DNA of 44,150 nucleotides, taken from Chthoniobacteraceae bacterium. GTDB taxonomy: Bacteria > Verrucomicrobiota > Verrucomicrobiia > Chthoniobacterales > Chthoniobacteraceae. Where the stretch lies: positions 1-44,150 of the forward strand of contig CANJPY010000038.1 of NCBI GenBank assembly GCA_947476255.1, in the 5' to 3' direction. How positions within the stretch are numbered: the first letter of the stretch is position 1; every line of letters begins with the position of its first letter. The notes below the pieces were generated by a model. It searched no databases, was not told the DNA's origin, and saw only the letters and a list, made by a program, of their open reading frames with translations. This document shows positions 1-8,414 of the stretch, one piece after another. The position numbers and the translations under genes are program-made.

Positions 1-16
1 AGACCACAAAACAAGA

Positions 17-292
17 CATCCCGGAGGGATGCAAGACTGCGCCAAGCGTAGGTTTTTCATCGGTACCACGCAGCTTCAGACAGCCCCAGCACACTCTGGC
101 ATCCCTTTGGGATGCGTGTTTGTGGGGCTGGAGGGTACCGGTGGTGTCGCTTCGCTCAACCGCCGGCTAGTGGCTGGGAACCCTGCGGGTTCAGTCAGTT
201 TCGCGGTCCATGGGAAAGTGAGCACATGGGGAAGACAGTCCTGTCTTCCCCGGCTTTGGAGACAGCGCACGGAGGCTCACCCAGTGGGTGAG
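17..292. repeat. Cluster of short perfect hairpins (intergenic repeat element)
   Basis: Inverted repeats follow one another with little space between them. CATCCC-GGA-GGGATG is at 17-31. A nested structure has outer arms CGGTACC (61-67) and GGTACCG (134-140), middle arms CAGCCCCA (81-88) and TGGGGCTG (123-130), and inner CATCCC-TTT-GGGATG (100-114). An imperfect stem lies at 136-169. GAACCC-TGC-GGGTTC is at 178-192. An 11-bp-arm stem with a 2-nt loop is at 228-251, and CTCACCC-AGT-GGGTGAG is at 276-292. Open frames exist on both strands but look like read-through of the repeats and match no family I recognise. The pattern resembles dispersed hairpin repeats of PVC genomes that get mis-annotated as small proteins; that comparison is from memory. 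Only one copy is present in the window. Confidence 0.75.
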
Positions 293-570
293 GTCCAAAA
301 GAGGTTCTATTGAAATGCATCAGGCTCTTCCGCATAGATTTACATAAAGTGTGCCGCGCTTTCATTGCCACATTTAGGGGTAAAAGGCGGGCGTGTCGTG
401 AGTACCCGGTCTCTTCGGATTTTCCTCTTGGCGGCGAGTGTTTGATACAGCTCAGGGGGGGCGATGCAACGAGCTGGGTCGCCTTGAGTGCCAGCTCTGA
501 TGGCTGTATGGAGAGGAGTGTAGCGGTCCTGACTGCCGACTAAAGACGGGGCGTCTTGAGCGGGTCGAGT
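293..570. other. Intergenic stretch without recognisable gene
   Basis: The stretch lies between the hairpin cluster and the end of phoU. A 77-codon frame on the plus strand (310-543) has no recognisable motif and no conserved neighbour, so I do not call it. Apart from one small hairpin near the end I see nothing in it. Confidence 0.5.
543..557 (-). terminator. Weak hairpin downstream of phoU
   Basis: AAGACG and CGTCTT flank a 3-nt loop 14 nt beyond the phoU stop. There is no T-run after it on the minus strand, so it is at best a weak or factor-assisted end of the phosphate operon. Confidence 0.3.
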
Positions 571-1227
571 CTATATTTTTGAATGCCTGACGTCCTGGGC
601 ATCCACGAGGAATATCACTTCTTCCGCAATGCTTGCGGCCCTGTCTGCTGCACGCTCCAAGGCTTTTGCGAGAGTAATAAGATGGATGCCGGCGCCGGCC
701 TGGGAGGGGTCGGCCTTGATGCCCTCCTCCACTTCCTGTTTGGACTGCCTGTGCTGGCTGTCCACAAATGCATCTTGTCGAATCACCTCCAGGGCCAGGT
801 TGACGTCCTGTTGGACGAAGGCTTGAATGGCTTTGCGGACCATGGACTGCACTTCTGGAAGCATGAGTGCGATGCTCCCGGCCGTTTTGAAAACGGGCTT
901 TTGATTTAGCAGCCGCGCGCGCCGGGCAATGGTGGTGGCCTGGTCGGCTATTTCCTCCAAATCAGTTCCAATTTTTGTCGCGATGAGGAGGAAGCGGCAG
1001 TCGTGTGCTTTGGGGCTGTGGGTCGAAATGTAGGTGACGACGTAATCGTCTATCTTTATCTCGTACTGGTCGATTTCTTGATCCTCTTCCTCGGCAAGAT
1101 CCGCGAGTGAATCGCTGCGTTCCTGAAGGGCACGTATGGCATGTTCGAGACTATGCTCCACGAGGCCGCCCATCATTAGAATGAGATCCCTTAGTTCGAA
1201 GAGGTGGTGTTCCCAGTAGGCGCTCAT
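571..1227 (-). CDS. phoU: PhoU-family phosphate regulator
   Basis: This 218-residue cytoplasmic protein has the PhoU build of two similar three-helix units. The first runs from the N-terminus to about residue 105 and includes the acidic run EEDQEID (about 48-54) and DLEEIADQA (about 89-97). The second ends with ALERAADRA. These are the metal-binding E/DxxxD-type patches of PhoU. PhoU normally damps phosphate uptake and PhoR signalling. Here it follows a Pit transporter rather than Pst, so it probably tunes Pit; that is inference. I chose the ATG at 1227 (MSAYW), 11 nt after the pit stop codon. The frame stays open further upstream into pit, but those residues do not look like PhoU. No Shine-Dalgarno motif is visible, so translation may be coupled to pit. 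Confidence 0.88.
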   Translation of the reverse strand: MSAYWEHHLFELRDLILMMGGLVEHSLEHAIRALQERSDSLADLAEEEDQEIDQYEIKIDDYVVTYISTHSPKAHDCRFLLIATKIGTDLEEIADQATTIARRARLLNQKPVFKTAGSIALMLPEVQSMVRKAIQAFVQQDVNLALEVIRQDAFVDSQHRQSKQEVEEGIKADPSQAGAGIHLITLAKALERAADRAASIAEEVIFLVDAQDVRHSKI

Positions 1228-1238
1228 CAGGACAAGAA

Positions 1239-2342
1239 TTAGAAGCTGGCAAACAACTTGTGTAAGAGCCAGGCAATGATGGCGGAGGCTGGAATCGTAA
1301 AGATCCAAGCCCAGACAATACGTTCGACCAGGCTCCATTTGACACTGTTCCAACGTTTTGCCGCACCCACACCCATGATGCTGGTGGTGATGGTGTGCGT
1401 GGTACTGACGGGCATGCCCATCTCGCCTGTCACAAATAGAATGGTCGCGGCGGTGGTCTCCGCCGCAAAGCCATGGACAGGTTGCATCCGGACCATTTTA
1501 TGGCCGAGGGTTTTGATGATTCTCCAGCCTCCCGCCCAAGTGCCTGCAGCCATGACCACGGCACAGGTCATGATAATCCAGAAAGGAATCGCTGCGTGTT
1601 TGTCGGTGATTTTAAGAAAATGGAGCCATTCGGGAAGGTGATCCAATTCGCCCGCTGCTGTGGCTCCATAAAGGGTAAGCGCGATCACCCCCATGGTTTT
1701 TTGGGCGTCTGCTTTTCCGTGGCCGAGGCCCATGTACCCGGCACTGAGAATTTGCATGAACCCGAATGTGCGGTTGATGGTGTGGGGACGCCAGTTGCGG
1801 ATGAGCCAGAAGAGAAAGCCCATCAAAATAAACCCAATGCTGAAGCCCAGCAGGGGGGAAGTGATCATCGGAATGACGACTTTATGGAAGAGTCCTTCCA
1901 TGACCTGATTGCCTGTCTTTGGATCAATTTTTGGCCGGGACCAAATCAGGACATGCCAATTCCAAGGGTCCTTTGCGGAGGCCATGGCTGCTCCAATTAA
2001 GCCACCCACGAGGGCATGGCTGGAACTGGAGGGAATGCCAAACCACCACGTGATCAGGTTCCAGGTGATGGCGCCCAGCATGGCGCAGAGAATGGTGAGG
2101 GAGGTGATCGTAACGATCTTGTCGTCGATCAAGCCGCTTTGGATGGTTTTTGCGACGGCAGTGCCCGTGAACGCACCGAGCAAATTCATGCTGGAAGCGA
2201 GAAAAAGAGCCTGCCTCGGTGTGAGGACTTTTGTGGAGACAACGGTCGCGATGGCGTTGGCGGTATCGTGGAAGCCATTGATGTACTCAAAAGCCAACAC
2301 CACCAACAGCACGACCAGAAGGAGCATCAGTGCAGGGGTCAT
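1239..2342 (-). CDS. pit: Inorganic phosphate transporter, Pit family
   Basis: This 367-residue integral membrane protein is a cation-coupled low-affinity phosphate permease. It shows the family signature GFHDTANAIATVVSTK near residues 23-38, in the first helix region. The inverted second copy, STTHTITTSIMGVGAAK, lies near the C-terminus. Several hydrophobic spans lie between them, with a longer cytoplasmic loop around the middle. The length matches bacterial and archaeal Pit proteins of the shorter type. It starts 13 nt after the DUF47 stop and ends 11 nt before phoU, so the three genes form one operon. No PstSCAB or PhoBR genes are present in the window. Confidence 0.93.
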   Translation of the reverse strand: MTPALMLLLVVLLVVLAFEYINGFHDTANAIATVVSTKVLTPRQALFLASSMNLLGAFTGTAVAKTIQSGLIDDKIVTITSLTILCAMLGAITWNLITWWFGIPSSSSHALVGGLIGAAMASAKDPWNWHVLIWSRPKIDPKTGNQVMEGLFHKVVIPMITSPLLGFSIGFILMGFLFWLIRNWRPHTINRTFGFMQILSAGYMGLGHGKADAQKTMGVIALTLYGATAAGELDHLPEWLHFLKITDKHAAIPFWIIMTCAVVMAAGTWAGGWRIIKTLGHKMVRMQPVHGFAAETTAATILFVTGEMGMPVSTTHTITTSIMGVGAAKRWNSVKWSLVERIVWAWIFTIPASAIIAWLLHKLFASF

Positions 2343-2355
2343 GGGATCGGCTGGC

Positions 2356-2985
2356 TCACGAGTATTTCAAGGCGATCAGCGATAGAACGTTGCCGGCATC
2401 CCGGCAACGGTCCACGACTTTCTCCATCAGGTCATAGAGGTCGCGGAGCATCATTACCTTGATGGGATCATGCTTGCCGCTGTAAAGGTCCTGCAGAAGT
2501 TCGAGAATGAGTTTGTCCGCATTTCCCTCGATGAGCTGGAGCTTAGCGTTCATGTCCTTCATGCGCTCCAAGTGCATTTTCTTGCGCAACTCACCCACCA
2601 TCAGAACAACGGTACTCGCCGCGTCTTCCATCATTCCCAGTTGGCGTGAGAAATCGCAGCCTTGCAGCTTGTTGCTGCAGATCATGTAACGTTCGGCGAT
2701 TTTCTCGACGGTCTTCGGAATCTTGTAGAGAGCGTTGCTGAGGGCTTCAATATCCTCGCGCTCAAGCTCGGTGACAAAAGTGCGGCAAAGCTCTTCCTTG
2801 ATTTGCTCGGTGATTTGTTTGTCCTTGCGACGAACAAGTTTGAGTTCGTCCATTTTCTGCGCCTCGGGTGATTGTGCAAAAATGTGCGTCAGAACTTGAA
2901 CGCCATGAAGAGCTTCCTCCGCGCTTTTTTCCAAGAGGTCGTAAAAGACATCAGATTTTCCAAAGAACTTTTGTAACGAGAACAT
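2356..2985 (-). CDS. DUF47 family protein, Pit accessory (PhoU-like)
   Basis: This 209-residue, mostly helical, soluble protein belongs to the DUF47 group, which resembles PhoU and is commonly encoded next to Pit transporters (family knowledge). The N-terminus FSLQKFFGKSDVFYDLLE is typical of DUF47. Repeated charged helices such as KIPKTVEKIAERY and DLYDLMEKVVDRCRDAGN follow. I chose the ATG at 2985. A GTG at 3024 would add 13 residues (SPPLLAPHLKQP) that look unlike the family. It is the first gene of the DUF47-pit-phoU operon. The 152 nt to cheR upstream leave room for a promoter, though none is clear. A role as regulator or assembly partner of Pit is likely, not shown. Confidence 0.85.
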   Translation of the reverse strand: MFSLQKFFGKSDVFYDLLEKSAEEALHGVQVLTHIFAQSPEAQKMDELKLVRRKDKQITEQIKEELCRTFVTELEREDIEALSNALYKIPKTVEKIAERYMICSNKLQGCDFSRQLGMMEDAASTVVLMVGELRKKMHLERMKDMNAKLQLIEGNADKLILELLQDLYSGKHDPIKVMMLRDLYDLMEKVVDRCRDAGNVLSLIALKYS

Positions 2986-3137
2986 GGGCTGTTTCAGATG
3001 AGGTGCCAAGAGGGGAGGAGACACATCAAACTGGAAGACGCCAAGAAAGTCACCTAAATGTCACATCATTGCGACAATCAGAAATGAATGGGCTGGTTGC
3101 GCTCAACTGTGCAGTCGAGCAATGCCGACAGGTCGTG

Positions 3138-3956
3138 TTAAACCAGCGGTGTCCGGTAGCAGGTCGCTCGGTCGAGGACGACGCGTTCATACGCGTCATC
3201 GAGATTGAGCGTTGTTTCGGCGCCACCCAGAAAGAGATAGCCGCCGGGCCGGAGGAGTCGCCGGATCTTGCCGAGAATCGTTTTCTTGGTTTCGACATCA
3301 AAATAGATGAGCACGTTTCTGAGGAAAACAACGTCCATTGCGGGCATGAAGGGCCAGTTGCTCACGAGGTTCAATTCCTTGAACAGCACTTTTTTCCTCA
3401 GGACTGGGTCGAACTCCCAATTGTCGCCCTGGCGTTTAAAAAATTTGACGAGATGGGTTGCGGGCAGACCACGGTTCACCTCCAACTGGCTGTAGATTCC
3501 GGATTGCGCCTGTGCGAGGACGGCGAGGGAAAGATCGGTTGCAATGAAATTGAAATTCCATTGGAAGATCTCCGGAAAATTTTCGGCGATCGTCATGAGA
3601 ACGCTGAAACTTTCCTGGCCCGTCGATGCGGCTCCGCACCAGAAATTTAATTGCCGCTCTGCGCGTCTTTTTTGCACCAATTCCGGGAGCAGTGATTTTT
3701 TCAACGCTTCAAATGGATGAAGATCTCTGAAAAAGGACGTCTCGTTCGTGGTCATTGCATCCACGACGCGGCGGTGTAATTCGCTGCCTGGTTTGGCGCG
3801 GAGTTGATCGACGAGGAGATCGATGGACGCAATGTTCTCCTTCCGTGCAAGGGTCAGTAATCTCGATTCGACGAGATATTCTTTTCCGGGTTCGATCACG
3901 ATCGCTGCCTGTGCGCGAACGTAATTGCGAACATAATCAAAGTCGGCAGGTTTCAT
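3138..3956 (-). CDS. cheR: Chemotaxis protein methyltransferase CheR
   Basis: This 272-residue SAM-dependent enzyme methylates glutamates of chemoreceptors. The N-terminal helical domain (about 1-65) is followed by NETSFFRD (71-78). The SAM-binding region is FWCGAASTGQESFS (105-118), and the RNVLIYFD motif near residue 210-220 is typical of CheR. It lacks a TPR extension, and neither receptor in the window ends in a pentapeptide tether, so docking is probably through the catalytic domain only. It follows cheB after 28 nt and is the last gene of the chemotaxis set. No Shine-Dalgarno motif precedes the ATG. Confidence 0.94.
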   Translation of the reverse strand: MKPADFDYVRNYVRAQAAIVIEPGKEYLVESRLLTLARKENIASIDLLVDQLRAKPGSELHRRVVDAMTTNETSFFRDLHPFEALKKSLLPELVQKRRAERQLNFWCGAASTGQESFSVLMTIAENFPEIFQWNFNFIATDLSLAVLAQAQSGIYSQLEVNRGLPATHLVKFFKRQGDNWEFDPVLRKKVLFKELNLVSNWPFMPAMDVVFLRNVLIYFDVETKKTILGKIRRLLRPGGYLFLGGAETTLNLDDAYERVVLDRATCYRTPLV

Positions 3957-3984
3957 GGAGCGGGCGTCGATATAGAGGATTTGA

Positions 3985-5073
3985 TTAAACCGAGGGCGCC
4001 GGGGGGACTGACTGAACGCGTTTTAGGATCTCAGAGGCGAGTTCCTTGAGAGACAGCACTTTTTCCGCAAGGCCCGCTGTGGCCACAGCCCCGGGCATGC
4101 CCCAGACGACGCTGGAGGCTTCATCTTGTGCGAGAATTTGGCCGCCAGCGGCTTGAATGGTCTCGCAACCTTTGAGGCCGTCTTGCCCCATCCCCGTGAG
4201 GACGACAGCAAGAACGCCTGCACCGTAGGATTTGGCTACCGAGCGAAACAAGACGTCGACGGCTGGGCGGCACGAATTCTCCGGCTTTTCCTCGTGGAGA
4301 TGCAGGATGACTCCGTCCCGCACGCGTTCGGTTTCCATGTGGAAGCCGCCTGGAGCGACCCATAACTGGCCGGGGCGAATGAGTTGGCCTGCAACGCCTT
4401 CCTGACAACGGAAACCCGAGATATTACCGAGACGTTCTGCAAGAAGACGGGTGAACAGCGGCGGCATGTGTTGGACGACGACGACTGGAACAGGAAAGTC
4501 TTTACCGAGGGCTGGCAGGAGTTCAGCAAGGGCATTCGGCCCCCCCGTGGATACGCCGATAGCGAGGACTCCGATCTTGGAAGACCCTTTTGAGGCGAGT
4601 GGGAATCGCGGAGCGGGAGGTCCGGCAATCGCTCGGGGCTGTGCAAGGCTTGTGAGGGCGTCTTTGCGGCGGCACAGGGCCTTGATTTTAGGAATCAGTT
4701 CTTCACGGATTCGCTCCATGCCTTGGATGACGCTTCCCACGTTTGCGGGTTTGGTCACGTAATCGCTGGCCCCCAGAGAAAGGGCGTCCAAAGTGGCGCT
4801 CGAGCCGCGCTCTGTGAGCGTGCTGAACATGATAATGGGGAGCTTTTGATGGGTTTTTCGCAACGCTTTGAGCGTTGCGATACCATCCATCACTGGCATT
4901 TCCATGTCCAGAGTCACGATGTCAGGGTGGAGTTGCTGCACCTTTGGAAGGGCAATTTCTCCGTTAGCTGCCATACCGACCACCTCAATCTCAGGATCTG
5001 CTTGGAGCAAGTCAGAGAGGAGACGCCGAATGACGGCGGAATCATCAACAATAAGGACGCGAATTTTATCCAT
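3985..5073 (-). CDS. cheB: Chemotaxis response regulator methylesterase CheB
   Basis: This 362-residue protein-glutamate methylesterase/deamidase opposes CheR. The receiver domain (about 1-125) has the acidic pair D10-D11, phospho-acceptor D56 in TLDMEMPVMDG, and K108. A linker of about 40 residues leads to the catalytic domain (about 165-350). The catalytic triad is readable as S175 in GVSTGGP, H202 in VQHMPP and D298 in GMGQDG. This matches the usual order and spacing. Phosphorylation by CheA should relieve receiver inhibition of the esterase. It lies 76 nt after cheY and 28 nt before cheR. Confidence 0.96.
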   Translation of the reverse strand: MDKIRVLIVDDSAVIRRLLSDLLQADPEIEVVGMAANGEIALPKVQQLHPDIVTLDMEMPVMDGIATLKALRKTHQKLPIIMFSTLTERGSSATLDALSLGASDYVTKPANVGSVIQGMERIREELIPKIKALCRRKDALTSLAQPRAIAGPPAPRFPLASKGSSKIGVLAIGVSTGGPNALAELLPALGKDFPVPVVVVQHMPPLFTRLLAERLGNISGFRCQEGVAGQLIRPGQLWVAPGGFHMETERVRDGVILHLHEEKPENSCRPAVDVLFRSVAKSYGAGVLAVVLTGMGQDGLKGCETIQAAGGQILAQDEASSVVWGMPGAVATAGLAEKVLSLKELASEILKRVQSVPPAPSV

Positions 5074-5149
5074 GGGATAAGTGCGAAGGATTCATGCGCT
5101 GAGCCGTGCGGAGTGCGTGCGTACCCGCGGTAATGGGAAGAAGGGCACG

Positions 5150-5515
5150 CTAGAGCATCCCCATGATGATCAACTTTTCGTGCAGTTGATCCTTGGTAAA
5201 AGGCTTCATTAAATATTCGTTGGCGCCCGCAGCGAGCGCTTTTTGGACCTGTTCCATGGACGACTCGGTTGTGACCATCATGATTTTAATATCCGAGAGG
5301 AGCACGTTTGCTCGGACTGCGCAGAGAAGTTCAAAGCCGTCCATGATCGGCATATTCCAGTCGACAAGCATCAAGTCGACCTGTTCGCCATGGTAGAGGC
5401 GTTCGATGGCCTCCTGCCCATCCCCAGCTTCGAGCACTTCAAACTGAAGTTCCCGGAGCAGCTTGCTCAGGATCATTCTGACCATTTTGGAGTCGTCTAC
5501 GATGAGAGCACGCAT
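5150..5515 (-). CDS. cheY: Chemotaxis response regulator CheY
   Basis: This 121-residue stand-alone receiver domain has the acidic pair D7-D8, phospho-acceptor D52 (LVDWNMPIMDG), T82/T83 and K104 (LMKPF). The length is that of a single-domain CheY without an output domain. It probably takes phosphate from CheA and signals to the motility output, which is not encoded here. It is the first gene after a strong terminator at 5723-5761, and a sigma70-like promoter candidate lies at 5665-5693. That makes cheY-cheB-cheR a separately transcribed unit. The start is the ATG at 5515, with no Shine-Dalgarno motif. Confidence 0.93.
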   Translation of the reverse strand: MRALIVDDSKMVRMILSKLLRELQFEVLEAGDGQEAIERLYHGEQVDLMLVDWNMPIMDGFELLCAVRANVLLSDIKIMMVTTESSMEQVQKALAAGANEYLMKPFTKDQLHEKLIIMGML

Positions 5516-5521
5516 AGATTA

Positions 5522-5574
5522 TTGGGAGTTAAATACGGCCTTCCAGCCCTTCCGATTCAGGGAGAGACTCCCAA
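5522..5574 (-). promoter_or_regulatory. Leader stem-loop directly upstream of cheY
   Basis: Arms TTGGGAGT (5522-5529) and ACTCCCAA (5567-5574) are perfectly complementary over 8 bp and close a 37-nt loop. The inner arm lies only about 7 nt before the cheY ATG, so the structure could shape access to the start codon. No known riboswitch fold is recognisable. Confidence 0.35.
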
Positions 5575-5664
5575 CTCTAAGAAGAAGAGGTGCTGCATGG
5601 CTTTCAAGAAGTCCTACAGAAAGTACGGAGCTCACAGGGTGAATGTTAGGGGAGACACGCCCAA

Positions 5665-5693
5665 AGGATAAATGGCATTGGGTGCGCTATCAA
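5665..5693 (-). promoter_or_regulatory. Sigma70-like promoter candidate for cheY-cheB-cheR
   Basis: Read on the minus strand, TTGATA (5688-5693) is followed after exactly 17 nt by TATCCT (5665-5670). It lies just downstream of the terminator that ends the upstream receptor gene and about 150 nt before cheY. The match to consensus is moderate. Confidence 0.4.
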
Positions 5694-5722
5694 CTAATAC
5701 TGACAAACGTTTTACAGGAGAC

Positions 5723-5761
5723 AAAAAAAGCCCCGCCAGTCCTGGACTGCGGGGATTTTTT
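5723..5761 (-). terminator. Bidirectional rho-independent terminator after the PAS receptor gene
   Basis: The stem at 5731-5754 has arms CCCCGC and GCGGGG with an inner AGTCC/GGACT pairing. It is flanked by a run of seven A (5723-5729) on one side and ATTTTTT on the other. On the minus strand this gives a GC-rich hairpin followed by a T-run, about 30 nt after the receptor stop codon. Confidence 0.85.
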
Positions 5762-5789
5762 GATTTCAAAAAAAGCCGGTTGTGACGGA

Positions 5790-7907
5790 CTAGTTTTTAA
5801 CGGAAGCCACGGTGCTTTGCAGGCTTGCAGCCATCCGGGCGAGTTCGAGCGCTGCCTTCTCGGTATCGGAGGCTCCAAGGGTGGTGTTCCTCGCTGCCTC
5901 TGCGACGCCCAGAATGTTTTGGGCAATTTCCGTGCTGCCTTGGGCGGCTTCAGCCACATTGCGAGTGATCTCGTTGGTCGTGGCAGTCTGTTCCTCAACA
6001 GCGCTTGCGATCGTTGTCTGGTAGTCGCTGATCTTGTTGATCACGCTGTTGATTTCGGAAATCGCCGCGACGGCATGATTCGTATCCGACTGTATTTTCT
6101 CGATTTTCTGGCTGATGTCTTCCGTGGCTCTGGCGGTTTCTTTCGCCAGTTCCTTCACTTCGTTGGCGACGACTGCGAAGCCTTTTCCAGCTTCGCCGGC
6201 CCGAGCGGCTTCGATGGTCGCATTCAAGGCGAGGAGGTTTGTTTGCTGCGCGATCGAGGTGATTGTTTTAATGACCTTCCCGATTTCTGCGCTGCTGATA
6301 CCCAGTTTCGAAATGGTCGCGCTGGCGCTGTCCGCGGCAGTGACACCCACGGAGGCGACTTTGGCGGCCTCTTGAGCGTTCTTTGCGATTTCACGAATGC
6401 TTGCGCTCATTTCCTCGGTGCCTGCCGCAACCGTTTGTACGTTTGTACTCACTTGCTGTGCGGCCGCCGAAACAACACCGGCCTGGGCGGCGGTTTCTTC
6501 AGCGTTTGAGACCATTTGCTGGCTGTTCGCGGAAAGCTCTTCCGAGGCAGACGAAAGGGTCTGAGCATTGTCGGAAACTTGCTGCAAAACCTGCACCAGA
6601 GCGAGACGCTGGCGCACGGTTGAGGTGACGTCTGTTGCGATTTTAATCACCTTGACGACGCGTCCCGTCTCATCGGTGACTGGAGAATAGACGGCCTGAA
6701 GCCAGAGCTCTTTTCCAGACCGGGTGAAGCGCTTAAATTCGCCTGACTTGGATTTGCCCGCCTTTAGGTCGGGCCAAAACTGCATATACTCGACCGAGTT
6801 CACGGTCTCCTGATCGCAGAACATCCGGTGGTGTTTGCCTTTTAAAACATCCACAGAGTACTCCATGGTATTTTGGAAGTTCTGGTTGGCGGTGAGGATG
6901 TTGCCTTCGGTGTCGAATTCAATGTAGGCGTAGGCGCTGTCGATCGCGCGGAATATCCCGCGCATGTTCTGACGCTCTAGCTCCGACTCGGTAATGTCAT
7001 ACCGGACCCCCAGATATTTCTTGGGTTTTCCATTCTCGCCCATGATGGGGGCGATGACGGCGTCGACGTAGTAAGGAGTCCCGTCTTTGGCGCGGTTTTT
7101 GATAATCCCGCGAAACATGTTTCCACGACCGATGGTGGACCACAGTTCTTTGAAGACATCTTTGGGCATATCGGGATGCCGTGTCGTGTTGTGCGGCTTT
7201 CCGATGAGTTCTTCCTTCGAATATTTGGAAACCTCGCAAAACTTTTCGTTGATCGAGAGAATGTCTCCGCGGAGATCGGATTCCGAGACGATGCTCGTCA
7301 TGTTCATGATGTCCGTGCGCGCTTTGAGTTCCGCCTTGGAGGCGGTAACATCTGTGGCGAACTTAATCACTTTAACCGGCTTTCCATTGTCACCGAGGAC
7401 GGGATTGTAGGACGCGATGATCCAGACTTCTTTTCCGCCTTTGCCCAGACGCTTGAATTCACCGGGCTGGAATTCGCCGTGGTTCAGAGCCTGCCAAAAG
7501 CGTTTGTATTCAATGCTTTCAGAGTAGGACCGCTCGCAGAACATCTCGTGGTGTCTGCCTTGAATCTCGTGCAGGGAATAACCCATCGTGTGGAGAAAGT
7601 TTTCATTGGCGCCGAGGATGGTTCCATCCATACCGAACTCGATCACGGCTTGTGAGCGGTTGAGGGCGGCCACTGTCCCCTTCAAATCAGCGAGTTCATG
7701 ATTGGGAGTGCTGCGTTTGGCCGCGGTTGCTTTGGGTGCGGCTGTTTTCGCGGCGGTTGACTTGGGAGCGGTCGCCCTGGTCGCTGGAGCATGGATCACT
7801 TCAAGGCCATTGTCCGCACCGTTGCGGATTCCGTTTGCGCTGGCTCCATTGCGTTCTGCTTTCGGTGCTAGGAGGGCTTTGGTGCCGGTTCTACGCGTTG
7901 CTTTCAT
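5790..7907 (-). CDS. Soluble methyl-accepting chemotaxis protein with three PAS domains
   Basis: This 705-residue receptor has no transmembrane segment. Residues 1-70 form a basic Ala/Lys/Pro-rich tail (for example [14 protein letters not shown], 51-64). Three PAS domains follow at about 78-188, 200-308 and 318-428. PAS1 and PAS3 are near copies: both carry GxHHxMFC, EYxxFW, GEFKR and VKVIK(F/I)ATDVT. PAS2 has the Aer-type signature NTTRHPDMP (240-248). The signalling domain (about 440-705) holds the conserved hairpin tip core with [16 protein letters not shown] and [16 protein letters not shown]1/PAS3 resemble the paired PAS domains of BdlA-like cytoplasmic receptors (from memory). The likely input is intracellular redox or energy state via bound cofactor, which is inference. 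No CheR-tethering pentapeptide is present at the end (VASVKN). Confidence 0.92.
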   Translation of the reverse strand: MKATRRTGTKALLAPKAERNGASANGIRNGADNGLEVIHAPATRATAPKSTAAKTAAPKATAAKRSTPNHELADLKGTVAALNRSQAVIEFGMDGTILGANENFLHTMGYSLHEIQGRHHEMFCERSYSESIEYKRFWQALNHGEFQPGEFKRLGKGGKEVWIIASYNPVLGDNGKPVKVIKFATDVTASKAELKARTDIMNMTSIVSESDLRGDILSINEKFCEVSKYSKEELIGKPHNTTRHPDMPKDVFKELWSTIGRGNMFRGIIKNRAKDGTPYYVDAVIAPIMGENGKPKKYLGVRYDITESELERQNMRGIFRAIDSAYAYIEFDTEGNILTANQNFQNTMEYSVDVLKGKHHRMFCDQETVNSVEYMQFWPDLKAGKSKSGEFKRFTRSGKELWLQAVYSPVTDETGRVVKVIKIATDVTSTVRQRLALVQVLQQVSDNAQTLSSASEELSANSQQMVSNAEETAAQAGVVSAAAQQVSTNVQTVAAGTEEMSASIREIAKNAQEAAKVASVGVTAADSASATISKLGISSAEIGKVIKTITSIAQQTNLLALNATIEAARAGEAGKGFAVVANEVKELAKETARATEDISQKIEKIQSDTNHAVAAISEINSVINKISDYQTTIASAVEEQTATTNEITRNVAEAAQGSTEIAQNILGVAEAARNTTLGASDTEKAALELARMAASLQSTVASVKN

Positions 7908-7938
7908 AGGAGGAGTTCTCTATCTGGTTTGCTGGGGG

Positions 7939-8403
7939 TCAGTTTTTGGTCGAAGCCAATGCCGAGGTGGAAGCCACGGGGAGGTTCGCCGCTTTTTCAG
8001 TATCGAGAATCAGAAGAAGTCGATTTTGGAGCTTGTACACACCGGTCACGAGATCGCGCACAACGCCGGTGACGGTTTCTGGAATACGTTCGAAACTTTC
8101 GTCCTCAATTTCGACGACATCGCCAATCTGATCGACGAGAAAGCTCAGTGCGCCCTCATCGGTGCGCACGACAACATTCATGGGAAGTTGCCCCTCGCTT
8201 CTGGGGGGCAAGTCCAGACGCCGGCGGAGGTCGATGGCAGTAATGATTTGACCGCGGAGGTTGATCAGGCCTTCCACCGTCATGGGTGCCGTCGGAACGC
8301 GCGTCATTTCCTGATAACGAATGACTTCCTGAACTTTGAGCACATCAACGCCCAGAAAGAGGGATCCAAGACTGAAGGTGGCAAACTGTTTGCTGGGCGT
8401 CAT
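7939..8403 (-). CDS. cheW: Chemotaxis coupling protein CheW
   Basis: This 154-residue adaptor is a single CheW-like SH3-type double barrel. It has FxLGxxxxGVDVLKVQEV near the N-terminus, VEGLINLRGQIITAIDLRRRLDL in the middle (written here from two adjoining motifs) and VDQIGDVVEI. It couples receptors to CheA. About 15 extra residues at the C-terminus (Ala/Ser-rich) have no assigned role. The gene starts 11 nt after the cheA stop and ends 31 nt before the PAS receptor gene, consistent with co-transcription. Confidence 0.95.
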   Translation of the reverse strand: MTPSKQFATFSLGSLFLGVDVLKVQEVIRYQEMTRVPTAPMTVEGLINLRGQIITAIDLRRRLDLPPRSEGQLPMNVVVRTDEGALSFLVDQIGDVVEIEDESFERIPETVTGVVRDLVTGVYKLQNRLLLILDTEKAANLPVASTSALASTKN

Positions 8404-8414
8404 GCGAAAGGGGA

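Noticed and set aside
17..292. CRISPR array
   Set aside because: The inverted repeats differ in sequence and length, and there is no constant repeat with regular spacers.
29..313. Small proteins in the hairpin cluster on both strands
   Set aside because: The frames consist of inverted-repeat DNA. Such frames are commonly mis-annotated, and neither has a conserved motif.
5643..6509. 288-codon plus-strand frame starting in the terminator region
   Set aside because: It covers a terminator and the antisense of the receptor signalling domain, and is rich in Cys and Gly without motifs.
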